Origin: Typhlomys cinereus
Taxonomy: Eukaryota; Chordata; Mammalia; Rodentia; Platacanthomyidae
Assembly: GCA_023101885.1 (NCBI GenBank)
Contig: JALPQD010000623.1
Span: 612,178 to 676,177, forward strand
DNA length: 64,000 nt
Direction: 5' to 3'
The notes below the pieces were generated by a model. That model ran no database searches. It was not told the DNA's origin and saw only the letters and a program-made list of their open reading frames with translations. Made by a program: the position numbers and the translations under genes. Shown here piece by piece: positions 37,021 to 50,064 of this stretch; the first letter of the stretch is position 1; each line of letters starts with the position of its first letter.

Positions 37021-37596
37021 TGGTGATATGTTATATGTTGTGGTGGTTATGTATTCCTAACCTTAAGAGCACAATGATGCACAAACAGGGAAAGGGGAAG
37101 GGGGCACCTGCTCATCTTTAGGCACCACAAGCACAGGGACACAAAATCAAAGGGGGTGCTGAATGAAGTTTATCGGAGTGGGTGTCTCCTCTACACTGAA
37201 GGGAAGGCAGCACCATCCCCACGTTGGAGTGCCAGAGTCTCGTTCCTTATAGGAATTAATCAGACAAATCGCTCCACCAACTAAGAATGGCCATGCACCA
37301 ACACCCATGGGATCAAGAAAGAGGTATTAATCTGTCAATTCTGATCCGGGGGCATATGCCACAGGGGAGTAACGAACTTCTGAAGTCCCTCACTTAGCAT
37401 AGGATGCTTAGATGCAAAACACCTCTACACCAAATGTCCTGCACTAGGTCTCTCCTTGTACATTGCTTACCATTTTAGGAGTTGTTTTCACTTTCACCTT
37501 GGTTCTTGTCATTGCCTTTTATTTTCTGTGCTATTTCTCCTTGTCTATTTGCCTTCTAGTCATCTCTGCTTCATTAGGGAACCTTTCTTCTCTATA
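37021..37596 (+). mobile_element. ERV leader region upstream of gag, with embedded rRNA piece
   Basis: Non-array sequence leading up to the gag-like start codon. It contains a purine-rich AAAGGGGAAGGGGGCA (~37095), the 18S-like segment (37229-37350), and a pyrimidine-rich stretch ending TTGCCTTCTAG (~37550-37560), which would suit a splice acceptor. No clear LTR or primer-binding site was found. Confidence 0.5.
37229..37350 (-). pseudogene. 18S rRNA fragment, antisense
   Basis: Plus strand GCCAGAGTCTCGTTC (37231-37245), CAGACAAATCGCTCCACCAA (within 37261-37285) and AATGGCCATGCACCA (~37286-37300) are the reverse complement of the conserved 3' major domain of eukaryotic 18S rRNA (the stretch containing GGTGGAGCGATTTGTCTGG). 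It matches at most positions, with scattered substitutions and small gaps, over about 120 bp. It is therefore a decayed fragment of an rRNA copy in minus orientation, not a functional gene. Confidence 0.88.
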
Positions 37597-38303
37597 ATGG
37601 GTAATTTACCACTCCATCAGAAGGCACCCCAGCTGACTGTCCTTAAGGCTCTTCTAGATTTACATAAGATCAAAGTGAAACCAAAGGACTTAGGAGATTT
37701 TGGAGAGGAAGCTTTAATCTTGAATTTCCTTGAATTTCCCCAGAAAATGTCTGGGACCTACAGTTATGGATGGGAGTGCTTTTCCTGGCCCATAACAGGG
37801 ATGACCAGGAAAGCTATATGCCTCTTGCCCCCTTGGTTCCTATCCTCTTCAGCATCATAGCAAGCCTTAAATAATCCTCCACTGAGGAAGTGACTAATTG
37901 CTCTCTAAACCTCATCAAGCAACAGGAAAGGAAAAATTCACAGACAGAAGATAGAGAAAGGCAATGGAAAATGTTAGCAAAGCGGAAACCTCCTGGTAAA
38001 GGTCGGGGCCCCTCCCTGGAGGAGCGGGAGCAGCAGCAGCAGAAATGATGGAAGAATTGCATAGCCTGGATCCCCGATGGCAGGAATTGTTAGAGGTCAG
38101 GTTTACTAGAGTTGGTGTTAGTAAGGGACGACTCAATAGGGAGTCTGCAGTAAACTCGTCCTTTGCTTGCTCCTTTTTGCCTGATTCCCAGGGTCTGAGT
38201 GGTGACCCTGTGCCTGTTCATTACCTCAACTTGAGCCCACGAGGCCCCTCCTGAATTCCCCTTCCTTTTGCCGGCTTTCCCAGTAGGGATTCAGCAACAA
38301 CCA
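37597..38303 (+). pseudogene. Betaretrovirus-like gag (matrix) remnant
   Basis: Starts at ATG 37597 with MGN, a myristoylation-type N-terminus as in retroviral matrix proteins, followed by LTVLKALLDLHKIKVKPKDL, which fits the helical matrix domain of class II (betaretrovirus-like) Gag. The frame stops at 37858-37860 after 87 codons. Beyond it, another frame reads a Gln/Glu/Lys-rich linker ([20 protein letters not shown], then EEREQQQQK) and a proline-rich part ending near FPVGIQQQPS at ~38295, which may be the matrix-capsid boundary. Stops and frameshifts separate the blocks. Capsid, nucleocapsid and pol are absent; tandem repeat resumes at ~38304. Frames upstream of 37597 have no support. 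Confidence 0.72.
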
Positions 38304-41300
38304 TCATAAACTCACTATGATATCTTTCTCACCACTGACATTCCAGACTTATTGTGACATCAAACCTTCAACAGTGATATCACAGCCTCATTGTGAAATC
38401 AGCCTCACCACTAACATCACAGCCTCACTGTACCATCAAAACCTTTACAGTGACAGCACGACATCACTGTTTCATCAGACCTTTATTGTGACATCACAAC
38501 CTCCACCGTGACATCTCCCACTCCCTGTGACATCTAGAGCTCATGATAACACCACAGCCACACAGTGACATCAAAGACTCAGGATGGCATCACAGTTTCA
38601 CAGTGACCACATAGCCTGCCCAATGAAACATAGGCTCAACTGTTACATCATAGCCTCATTATGGCATCAATCTTGACACTAGCATCACAGCCTCACTGTG
38701 ACATCACAGCTTCCAGAGTGATATCACCTCAAGTTGATGTGACATCCCAAAGCGGCATACAACCTTCACAGTGATATCACAGTTTCATTGTGACATCATG
38801 GCCTCACCAGTGACAGCACAGCCTCAACTGTGACATCAGCATCACCATTGACATTATTCAGAACACTGACATCACTGCCACACGAGGGACAAGAGAGCCT
38901 TTGACATCACAACCTCACCAGTGTCACTGTCATGTAATGGATTCATCACTGACATCATAGCTTCAGCAGTGACATCATAGACTCACTATGACATCTTTCT
39001 CACCACTGACATTCTAGCCTTATTGTGACCTCACAACTTCACCAATGACATCACAGCATCATTGTGACATCAGCCTCTCTACTAACATCATAGCCTCACT
39101 GTGCCATCAAAACCTTTCCAATGAAATCACTATATGACTGTGTCATCAGAGCATCATGCTACCCTGAGTCCTCACAGCCTCACTGTGACTTTACAACCTG
39201 ACAGTGATATCACAGTCTCACTGTAACAGCACAAACTCACTGTGACATCAGCTCTGCTACTGATATCACAGTGTCACTTTGACCTCACAGCCTCCACCAT
39301 GATGTCACCAATTCGCTGTGAAATCATGGGCTCACAGTGACACCACAACCACACGGTGACATAAAAGCCTTATAGTGGCATCATAACAAAACAGTGACCT
39401 CCAGCCCGCCTATAGACTCACCTTTTACATCACAGCCTCACTGTGCCATCAAAACTTCTCCAGTGACATCACAATATCACTGTGTCATCAGAGACTCATT
39501 GTGAAATCACAAACTCACTGTGACATCTGTCTTGCCACTGACATAATAGCCTCATGGTAACATCACATACACATCTATGACATAGCCTCACTGTGACATC
39601 ACAGCCTCAATGTGACATCACAGCATCACAACTGACATCATAACCTCACTATGACATCAGCCTTGGTACTGATATCACAGTCATGTTGTGACTTCACAGC
39701 CTCCACTGTGATATTAACTTCCTGTGACATCAAGGGCTAACAGTGTCACCACTGCCACATGGTGACATCAAAGCCACATAGTGGTATCACAGCCTTGCCA
39801 ATTTCAAGCCAGTCTCACTGTGACATCATATCCTCATCTCTCACATAAGTCTCACTTCTGAAATCACAGACTAACCACTGACCTCATAGGTGCACTGTGA
39901 CATCACAGCCTCACTGTGTCATCCAAAACTCTCCAGTGACATCATATCACTGTGTTGTCTGAGCCTCACTGTGCCTCATTCTGATATCACAGCCTAACCC
40001 CTGAAATCTCATCCTCACCATGATGTCATACCCTCGCTGTACTGACATCACAGCCTCACTGTGCTATCACGGCATCACTGGTGACAACATAGCGTCACTG
40101 TGACATTATTACAGCCTCTGCTCTGAGGTTATAGCCTCACTGTGACATGCCACACTATGACATCACAGGCTCACCTCTGAAATCATTGCCCAACTGTGAC
40201 ATCACAGCATGGACTCTGTCATTACATCCTCACTGTTTCATCACAGCCTCACTATGACATCCCAGGCTCACCTCTGAAATCATTGCCTCAATGTGACATC
40301 ACACCCTCATCACTAACATCCTACCAAGCCTCACTACAACACCACAGTGTAACCACTGACCTTATAGGCTCACTGAAAAATGAGATCCTCTCTGTGACGC
40401 TTGAGTGTCACTATTGACATCACACCCTCCCAGTGACAACACCTCAGTGACATCAGAGACTCATTGTGACATCACAGCCATACAGTGCCATCAAAGAATC
40501 ACTGTGACATAAAGTTTCACCTCTGACAGCATAGCCTCTCTGTGACATCATAGCCTCAGTTTGACACAATAAACTCACTGTGACATTAAAGCCTCACCAG
40601 TGATAATACAGCCTTACCAATGACATAGGCTCCCTGTGAAAGCACAGTCACTACTATTATCACGACCTCACTGTGACATCACAGCCACACTTGCAAACAC
40701 AACCTCACTGTGACATGACAGCCTCACCATTGCTAGGAAAGGCGCACTGTGATATCACAGCCTCATTAATTATATCACATCATCAATGGGACATCTCAGC
40801 CTCATCTCTCACATTAGTCTCACTTCTGAAATCACAGACTAATCACTGACCTCACAAGTGCACTGTGACATCACAGCCTCACTGTATCATCCAAATCTTT
40901 CCAGTGGCATCACAACATGACTGTTGTCTGATCCTCACTGTGACATCATAGCCACACTTTGCTCTCACAGCCTCACTGTGACATTATAACCTGACAGTGA
41001 TATCACAGCCTCACTGTGACACCAAATCTCACAGTGACATCACAGACTTACAGTGACCTCACAGCCTGCCCACTGACATCACAGATTCAGCTGTTACATC
41101 ATAGCATCAATGTGGCATCAGTCTTATCACTGACATTACAGCCTCACTTGACATCACAGCCTCACCAGTTACAACACAGCCTCACATGTGACATCAGGGA
41201 CATCTCTGACATTAGTCAGAATACTGACATTACTGCCACATCAGTGACAGCACAGTCTCACTGACATGACAGCCTCACCACTGATATGACAGGCTCACCG

Positions 41301-42870
41301 TGATATTATAGCCACACCAGTGATACCACAGATTCATGGTGCCATCCTAACCACTCTGTGCCATCAGAGCCTCATCAGTTATACCTCATCATCAATGTGA
41401 TATCTCAGCCTCATCTCTCACATCAGTCTCACTTCTGAAATCACAGACTAACCACTGAATTCACAGCTACACTGTGACATCACAGCCTCACTGACATCTC
41501 AGAGAATGAGCCCTGACATCACAGTCTCACTGCAACATCACAGCTTCACAGTGACAAACTGCTCCCTGAAACCACACGTTCATCTATTACATCACAGCCT
41601 CATTTCGACATTAGTCTTGCCATTGACATCACAGCCTCACTGTGACATTGAAACCTCCCCAGTGACATCATATCACCGTGTCATCAAAGCGTCACTGTGA
41701 CATCATAGCCACACTGTGTCCTCACAGCCTCACTGTGACATTACAACCTCACAGTGACATCACAGCTTCATTGTGACATCACAGCCATATCTCGTACCAT
41801 CAAAGCTTCACTGTAACTTAATCCTTCACCTCTGAAATCATAGCCTCATTGTAACATTGCAGCCTCAGTTTGATACAACAAACTCACTGTGACATTAGAG
41901 CCTCACCAGTGACAATACAGCCTCACTAATGATATAATCTCCCTGTGAAAGCACAGTCATTACTGAAATCACAATCTCACTGTGACATCACAAGCTCACT
42001 GTTACATCACAGACACACTGTTCCAACATAGCCTGACTGTGACATTGCAGCCTCACTTTTTATCACAGCCACACTGTGATAGTCTCACCACTGCTATCCT
42101 ACCTAGCTTTTCCATGACACCACATCCTCACCACAGTGACATCACAGCCTCAGCAGTGACATAATAACCTTTTGACATTATAAGGAGTGACATTACATCC
42201 TCACATGTTACATCATTGCCTCATTGTGACATCAACCTTCCCACAGATATCACTGTCTCTCAGTGACCTCATAGCATCATTGTGACCTCACAGTCTAACT
42301 TGTTACTTCATAGATTCACCGGTTATATCATAGCTTCATGGTGAAATCAGCCTTGCCACTGGCATCCCTTCTTTCACAATGATCTCATAGCCTCACTGGG
42401 ACATCACAACTTCCCCTCTGACATCACTGACATCTCAGGCTCACAGTCACATGACAGCCTCAACAATGACACCACAGCCTCACTGTGACCTCTCAGCCTC
42501 ATCGCTATCATCAGCCTCTCTTCTGACATCACAGTTTAACCACTGAAATCTCAATGAACTGCAATATCATAGTCTATCAGCACTAAAATCACAGCCTCAC
42601 TGGGTTATTACAACCTCATTTTAACACCACAGCCTCACATTAATATCTCAGTCACTCCTCTGACATCACAACCTCAGTGTGATTGTACAGCATAATTATT
42701 GCCATCCAGAGCCTCACTCATAGCGACATCTCAGCCTCACTATGATATCATGGCATCATTGGTGACAACACAGCCTCACTATGACATCACAGGATCACCT
42801 CTGAAACCATAACCTCAATGCAACATCACACTCTTGTCACTGAAACATGACAGCCTCCCCATGTGTGACA
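38304..42870 (-). repeat. Family B minisatellite, block 5
   Basis: 4.6 kb of uninterrupted 19-bp array in the same sense. Higher-order segments recur, for example TATGA(T/C)ATCTTTCTCACCAC at ~38328 and ~38987. Open frames of 60-80 codons read as Ser/Thr/Pro/His-rich periodic peptides (for example TSQPHCDIT) and are not genes. Confidence 0.95.
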
Positions 42871-43028
42871 GTTAAGCCTGTGTGTCAATTTGACTCACCA
42901 GGTATTAACTAAGATGAGCTGAGATCATCTCTGGAGAGGATCAAATGAAAACACTTTTTAGGATTGTACCTGCCCTAGATCCTATCAGAACCTCTAAAGC
43001 TCTCATAGGATCCCCCCAGTACTGTATC
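42871..43028 (+). mobile_element. ERV-L LTR 5' fragment
   Basis: About 158 bp closely matching the first part of the LTR at 26575-27093: TGTGTGACAGTTAAGCCTG, then ATGAGCTGAGATCAT, then CCCTAGATCCTATCAGAACC and AAAGCTCTCATAGGAT. It stops just before the TATA box region, where family B repeat resumes (CATGATGTCACAAC). It is a truncated LTR; its promoter core and 3' half are lost. Confidence 0.85.
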
Positions 43029-45587
43029 CATGATGTCACAACTTCACTGACATAGAATAAGGGCTGACATCAGCACCTCACTGTGATATCACAGCCTCAC
43101 AGTGACCTCACAATCTGCCCACTGACAATACAGGCTCACCTGATATCACAGCCTCACTGTGACATCACAGCTTCCAAAGTGATATTACCTCATGGTAAAC
43201 TGACAGCCCACAGTGACATACAACCTTTACATTGACATCATAGCCTCACAGTGACATCACAGCCTCACCAGTGACAGCACAGCCTCACCTAAGACATCAG
43301 CGTTGTCACTGACATTAGTCAGAACACTAACACTGCCACACCTGTGAAAACACATCCTTTGACATCACAGCCTCACTAGGGTCACTGTCACGTAGTAGGT
43401 TCGCCATTGACAGCATTACCTCACGAGTGACATCATAGAATCACTATGACATCTTTCTCACCACTGACATTCCAGGCTTATTGCAACATCACACATTCAC
43501 CAGTATATCACAGTCTCACTATAACAAAAACCTCTCCGGTGATATCACATCACTGTGTCATCAGAACTTCACTGTGATATCATAGATACATTTTGTCCTC
43601 ACAGGCTCACCGTGATATTAAACATGACAGTGGCATCACAACCTCAGTGTGACATCAAAAACTCACTGTGACATCAGCCTTGCCACTGACTTCAAGGACT
43701 CACTGTGATCTCACAGCCTCTACTGTGACATCACTATCCCTCTGTGACATTGGCTGGATGGTGACACCACAGCCACACAGTGATATCAAAGCATCCTGAT
43801 GGAATCAAAGCTTCACCAGTCACATGCCAGCCTCACTGATCCATCACCTCACTCTGATGTCATAGTCTCACTCCACTGACATCAAAGCCATACTGGGACA
43901 TTACGGTATCAATGATAACAACCCTGTCTCATGGTGACCTCACAGCCTCACCTCTGTGGTTATAGCCTCACTGTGACATCACGGCCTCACTGTGACATCA
44001 CAGGCTCACCTCTGAAATCATAGCTGCAATGTGGTATCACACCTTCATCACTGACATTCTACCTAGCATCACTATGACACCACAACCTCACAACTGACAT
44101 CACAGGCTTATTGAAACATGACAGCCTCCCTGTGACACCACAGTGTTGCAATTGACATCACAAGCTCACTGTGACATCTCAACCTCCCCAGTAACATTAC
44201 AACCTCACAATAACATCAGAGCCTCATTGTGATATCACAGCCATACCATGCCATCCAAGCATCCCTGTGACTTAAAGCTTCACCTTGGACATCATAGCTT
44301 GACTATGACATTACAGCCTTAGCTTAACACAATAAACTCACTATGACATTAGACACTCAGCAGTGACAATACAGCCTCACCAATGACATAGTTTCTCTGT
44401 GTGAAACCACAGTCACTACTAATATCACAACCTCACTGTGATATCACATCCTCACTATGATATCACAGCCACAGTTTGCCAACACAGCCTCACTGTGACA
44501 TCACAGCCTCACCACTTATAGGACAGGCTCACCATGATATGACTGTCTCACCAGTGCCACCACAGCCTCATGGTGGCATCACAGTCTCACCAGTTATGTT
44601 ACATCATCAATGTGACATCTCAGCCCCATCACTCTCATCAGAATCACTTCTAAAACCACTGACTTCACAACTGCACTGTGACATCACAGCCTCACTCTGA
44701 CATCACAGGCACACTATGTCATCATACTCTCACCACTGGAATCCTATCTAGCCTTACTATAGATAGTCAGGCTCCCAGTGCATGACAGCCACAGCAATGG
44801 CATCATGCCTTTGACATCATAAACATTGACACCACAGCCTCACATGTTACATCTCTGCCTCATTGTGACATCAATCTTCCCACATATATCACTGGATTAC
44901 AGTGACCTCACAGCCTCATTGTAACCCCACAGATTAACTTGTTACATCATAGCCTCATTGGGACATCAGTCTTGCCACTTACATCACAACCTCACTCTGA
45001 CATCACAGCTTCCAGAGTGATATCAACTCATGGTGACATGACAGCCCACATGCTACACAACCCTCACAGAGACATCATTGACACACCAGAGATAACACAG
45101 ACTTTGACATCACATCCTCACCAGTATTACTGTCATGTAATAGATTCACAACTGACATCAAAGCCGCACAAGTGACATCATTGACTCATTATAATATATT
45201 TCACAACACTGACATTCCAGCCTTATTGTGACATCACACTTTCACCAGTGACAACACAGCTTTATTGTGACATCAGCCTTATCACTAACATCACAGCCTC
45301 ACTGTGCCATCAAAACCCCTCCAGTGACATGATAACATCACTGTGTTGTCAGAGCCTCACTGTGAGTTCATAGCCACACTGTGTCCTCACAGCCTCATTG
45401 TGACATTACAAGCTGACAATGACATCATAGCCTCACTGTGTCATCACAATGTCTCTGTGACATCATTCTTTCCTCTTACAGAATAGCTTCATGGTAACAT
45501 CACATACACACCTCTGACATAGCCTCACTGTGTCATCACAGCCTCAATGTGACATCACAGGATCACCACTGACATCCTACCCTCACA
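43029..45587 (-). repeat. Family B minisatellite, block 6
   Basis: 19-bp array, same sense as before, ending at an orientation switch. The last units read CACTGACATCCTACCCTCACAGTG before the sense reverses. Confidence 0.95.
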
Positions 45588-48432
45588 GTGAATGAGGCTG
45601 ATGTGAGTGATATGGGTATGATGTCACATGAGGCTGGTATGTCACTGGTGAGGCTGTGAGGCCACCATGAGGCTTCGATGTCCCTGTGTGGATGTGGTAT
45701 CGCCTTGAGCTTGTGATGTCACAGGGAATTGGTGATGTCACATTGGAGGCTATGAGGTCACAGTGAGATTGTGATGGCAGTGGCAAGGCTGATTTCATAG
45801 TCAGGCTAAGATGTCAGTAGTGATGCTGTGATGTCACATGTGAGGCTGTGGTGTCACTGTTTATTATGTCAAAGGCTCTCGTCACTGCTAAGGCTGTCAT
45901 GTTACTCTGATCCTGTGCTTTCTGTGGTGAGGTTGTGATGTCATAGTGTGGCTGTGATGTCTCCATATGTCTGTGATGTCACAGTGAGAGTGTGATATCA
46001 CAGTGAGGCTTTCATGTCAGAGTGAGGATGTGATGTCACAGTGCAGCTGTGAGGTCAGTGGTTATGCTGTGATTTCCAATGTGTGGTCAGGCTGTGATTT
46101 CAGAAGTGAGACTGATATGAGAGATAAGGCTGAGATGTCACATTGAAGATGTGATATAACTGGAGAGCCTGTGATGCCACAGTGAGGTTATAATTTCACC
46201 ATGAGGCTGTGGTGTTACTGGTGAAGCTGTCATAAAACAGTGAGTCTGTCATACCAGTGATGAGTCTGTGATGTCACAGTGAGGCTGTGCTCGCACAGTG
46301 TGGCTGTGATGTCAGAGAGAGGTTGTGATGTCAGCTGTGACTGTACTTTCACAAGGAGACTATGTCATTAGTGAAGCTGTATTGTCATTGGAGAGGCTCT
46401 AATGCCATAGTGAGTTTGTTATGTCAAACTGAGGCTATGATATAACAATGAGGCTATGATAGCAGATGTGAAGTCTTATGTTATAGTGATGCTTTGATGA
46501 CATAGTATTGGTGTGATGTCATAATGAGGCTGTGATGTCTTGTGAGACAGTAATGTTACCGTGAGGTTGTGATAACAAGTAAGGCTGTGATATCAGTGGT
46601 GATAGACTATGATACCACAGTTCAGTTGAGATTTCAGTGGTTAGACTGTAATGTCGGAAGTGAGGCGATGTCATTGATGAGCCTGAGATGTCACAGTGAG
46701 GCTGTGATGCCACAGCGAGGCTGTGATGTCACAGTCCAGCTGTGAGGTAAGTGGTTAGGCTGTGATTTCAGAGGTTAGACTGATGTTACTGATCAGGGTA
46801 AGATGTTACACTGACGATGTGATATATCTGGTGATTCTGTGATACCACAGTGAGGTTATGCTGTCACCATGAGGCTGTGGTGTCACTGGTGAGACTGTAA
46901 TATCACAGTGAGCCTGTCTTATCAGTGGTGAGGCTGTGATGTAACAGTGAGGCCGTGATGTCAGTGGAGTGAAACTATGACATCAGAGTGAGGATGTGAT
47001 GTCAGTGGTTAGGCTGTGATATAAGAATGAGGCTAATGTGAGTCTTGTGAGTTTGATGTAACAGTGAGGCTGGCATGTTGCTGGTGAGACTGTGATGCCA
47101 CTGTGAGGCTTTGATGTCACTGTGTGTCTGTTGTGTCACCGTGAGCCTGTGATGTCACAGGGAGATGGTGATATCAAGATGGAAGCTGTGAGGTTACAGT
47201 GAAACTGTGATGATGTCAGTGGCAAGGCTGAGGTCACAGTGAGGCTATCATGACAGTGGTGATGCTGTGATGCCACCATGAGGCTTTGATGTCACTTGGT
47301 GGCTGTGGTGACACCTTGAGCCCATGATGTTACAGGGAGTTGGTCATGTCATGGTGGAGGCTGTGAGGTCATAGTAAGACTGTGATGTCAGTGACAAGGC
47401 TGATGTCCCAGTGAAGCTATGATGTCAGTGGTGAGTCTGTGATGTCACATTGAGGCTTTGTCAGAGGTATGCATGTGATGTCACAAGGACCGTGTTATGT
47501 CAGTGGTAAGGCTGATGTCACCATGAGTTTGTGATGTCACAGTGAAGCTCTGATGACACAATGATGTCATGATATCACTGGAGAGGTTTTGTTGGCACTC
47601 TAAGGCTATGATGTTAGTGGTGAGACTGATGTCAAAATGAGGCTGTGATGTCACTGGTGAAGGTGTGATATTGCAATAATGCTGGAATGTCAGTAGTGAG
47701 AAATATGTCATAGTGAGTCTATGATGTCTCTGGTGATGCTATTATGTCAGTGGTGAACCTATTATGTGACAGTGACCCTGGTGAGTCTGTGAAGTCAAAG
47801 GCTACTTTGTCACTTGTGTGGCAGTGTTCTGACTATTGTCAGTGGCAATGCTGATATCACAAGTCTATCATTGGTGAGGATGTGATGTCACACTGAAACT
47901 GTGATATCACCGTGAAGGTTGTATGTCACTGTGAGGTGATATCACTCTGAAAACTGTGATGTCACAGTGAGGCTGTGATGTCAGTGGCAACACCGGTGCC
48001 ACAATGAGGCAATGATATAACATGTGAAGCTGTGGTGTCACTGTTTAAGATGTCAAAGGCTATGATGTCACTGCTGATGCTGTGATATCACTGTGAGCCT
48101 GTACTACCTTTGGTGAGGTTGTGATGTCATAGTAAGCTAAGTAGGATACCACTGGTGAGGTTGTGATGTTACAGTGTGCCTGTGATCACCATGATGCTAT
48201 GATATCACTGTGAGGTGGTGATATTACTGTGAGGTTGTGATATCACAATAAGGCTATGATATCCGTGGTAATAGACTATGAAATTACAGTTTGGCTGAGA
48301 TTTCACTGGTTAGACTATGATGTCAGCAGTGAGGCTGATGTCAGTGATGAGGCTGAGATGTCACAGTGAGGCTGGAATGTTTCTGGTGAGGCTGTAATGC
48401 CACGGCGAAGTTGTGATGCCACACTGAGACTG
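45588..48432 (+). repeat. Family B minisatellite, inverted block 7
   Basis: The plus strand now reads AGTGAGGCTGTGATGTCAC, the reverse complement of the previous blocks. Two copies of a higher-order segment, ATAGACTATGA...GAGATTTCA(G/C)TGGTTAGACT, start at 46602 and 48271 (spacing ~1.67 kb). Confidence 0.95.
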
Positions 48433-48679
48433 TGATAAACAAACCAGTCCATCGTGTTCAAATTTAACATCAATCCAGTCCTTGTTTCCCTCATCACAAT
48501 TGGACCCAAACAATCTCTCTCAGCAATTGGCCCACTAAAGTCTGAAGAATGGTATTTGTAAATCCACAAAGTAAAAATTCTCAAGCATTTCCTACTTTGT
48601 CCAGCAAAACCATTCAAAAGCCTCAATAACCACATAGTCAGATCTATCAGCAACACCTCAGGTCCTGGGTACCAAATTC
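48433..48679 (-). mobile_element. ERV-L leader with primer-binding site, minus strand
   Basis: Downstream (minus strand) of the LTR at 48680-49097. Immediately after the LTR end the minus strand reads GAATTTGGTACCCAGGACC. TGGTACC fits the start of a primer-binding site complementary to a leucine tRNA 3' end (TACCA), as ERV-L elements use. About 230 bp of leader/internal sequence follows before the array resumes at ~48433. It is a 5' proviral end, opposite in polarity to the provirus at 22.3-27.1 kb. A minus-strand open frame across it is incidental. Confidence 0.7.
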
Positions 48680-49097
48680 TGTTGCAGTCAGCCTGCATGG
48701 TTGCTGATAAATGACCATCAAATGGAATAAGGGAACAAGGGATTTATTTTCTTATGACAGTCCAGTTACAGTTCTCAGTCCAGCTTGACAGGAGAACACG
48801 CACCAACACCAGGGCCGAGGGAACTGGCCACACCATCACTGCATAATGGCTGAGAAATGGACAATCCTTACTTGCCAGACCAGCATGTCTGGCCAAGTGA
48901 ACAGAAGGATACCAACACTCTCAACTCTGTGATTTATTCAGGGCCCAATCCCACCTACTGTGGGCTGGGTCTTCCCCATCAGCTAGACAATCTCCTTCAG
49001 GTTTGCTCTGGACTTAACTCAACCATCAGCTCTCTACAACTGTGCCCAGAGCTCAAACCCTCAACAGTCAAGTTGACACCTGTGCTTAACTATGACA
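48680..49097 (-). mobile_element. ERV-L 5' LTR, minus strand
   Basis: A 418-bp LTR. On the minus strand it starts TGTCATAGTTAAGCACAGG, followed by TGTCAACTTGAC, aligning with the starts of the LTRs at 26575 and 42871, and ends GACTGCAACA. It contains AATAAA (plus 48743-48748). The body between differs substantially from the 26.6-kb LTR, so it is another subfamily or an older copy. Confidence 0.82.
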
Positions 49098-50064
49098 CTG
49101 TTTATGATGTCAAAATCTATGATGTCACTGTTGAGCCTGTCATGTTACTGTGAGCCTCTGCTAACTCTGGTGTGGCTTTGTTGCAATAGAAAGGCTAGGT
49201 AGGATATCAGTGGTCAGGCTGTGATGTCACAGTATGGTTGTGATGTCACCATGAGGCTGTAATGTCACCATGGGGCTGTGATGTCACAGTGCAACTGTGA
49301 GGTCAGTGGTTAGGCTGTGATTTCAGAATTGAGACTTATGTGAGAGATGAGGCTGAGATGTCGCATTGACGATGTATTATAACTGGTGAGGCTATGATGT
49401 CACAGTGTGGCTGTGATGTCACAGAGAGATTATGGTGTCAATAGAGAACTATGGTGTCACAGGGAGGCTGTCATGTTTCAGTGACCCTGTGAGGTCAGTG
49501 GTGTGTCTGTGTTGTCATAGTGAGGCTAGGGAGGATGTCAGTGATGAGGGTGTGATGTGGCATTGAGGCTATTATTTCACAGGTGAGCCTGTGAAGACAT
49601 TGTGAGGCTGTGATGAAACAATGAGGCTATAATATTAGAGTAAATGCTGTGCACAGTTCGGCAATGATAACAGAGGTGAGCCCGTGATGTCATAGTTAGA
49701 TTGTTATATCACAGTGAGGCTATAATATCAAAGGTGAGGCTGTGATGTCACAGTGAAGCTGTCTTTGTCACTGGTGATGCTGTGTTATCACAGTGATAAT
49801 GTGATATAAGTGGAGCGAGACTGACATCACAGTGAGGATGTGATCTCAGTGGTTAGGCTGGGATATCAGAATGAGGATGATGCGGGTATGGTATCACAAT
49901 GAGGTTGGCATGTCACTGGTGAGGCTGTGATGCCACCATGAGGGTTTGATGTCACCGTGTGTCTGTGGTGTCACCAAGAGACTGTGATATCACAGTGAGT
50001 TGGTGGTGTCACGGTGGAGGCTGTGAAGTCACAGTGAGACTGCAATGTCAGTGGCAACACTGAA
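49098..50064 (+). repeat. Family B minisatellite, inverted block 8
   Basis: Continuation of the inverted 19-bp array between the ERV-L LTR and the MMTV-like LTR. Confidence 0.93.

Noticed and set aside
38317..45175. Many 60-80-codon frames in family B reading as Ser/His/Pro-rich peptides (TSQPHCDIT type)
   Set aside because: Direct translation of the 19-bp unit, which rotates through frames; frequent stops and no conserved start or length.
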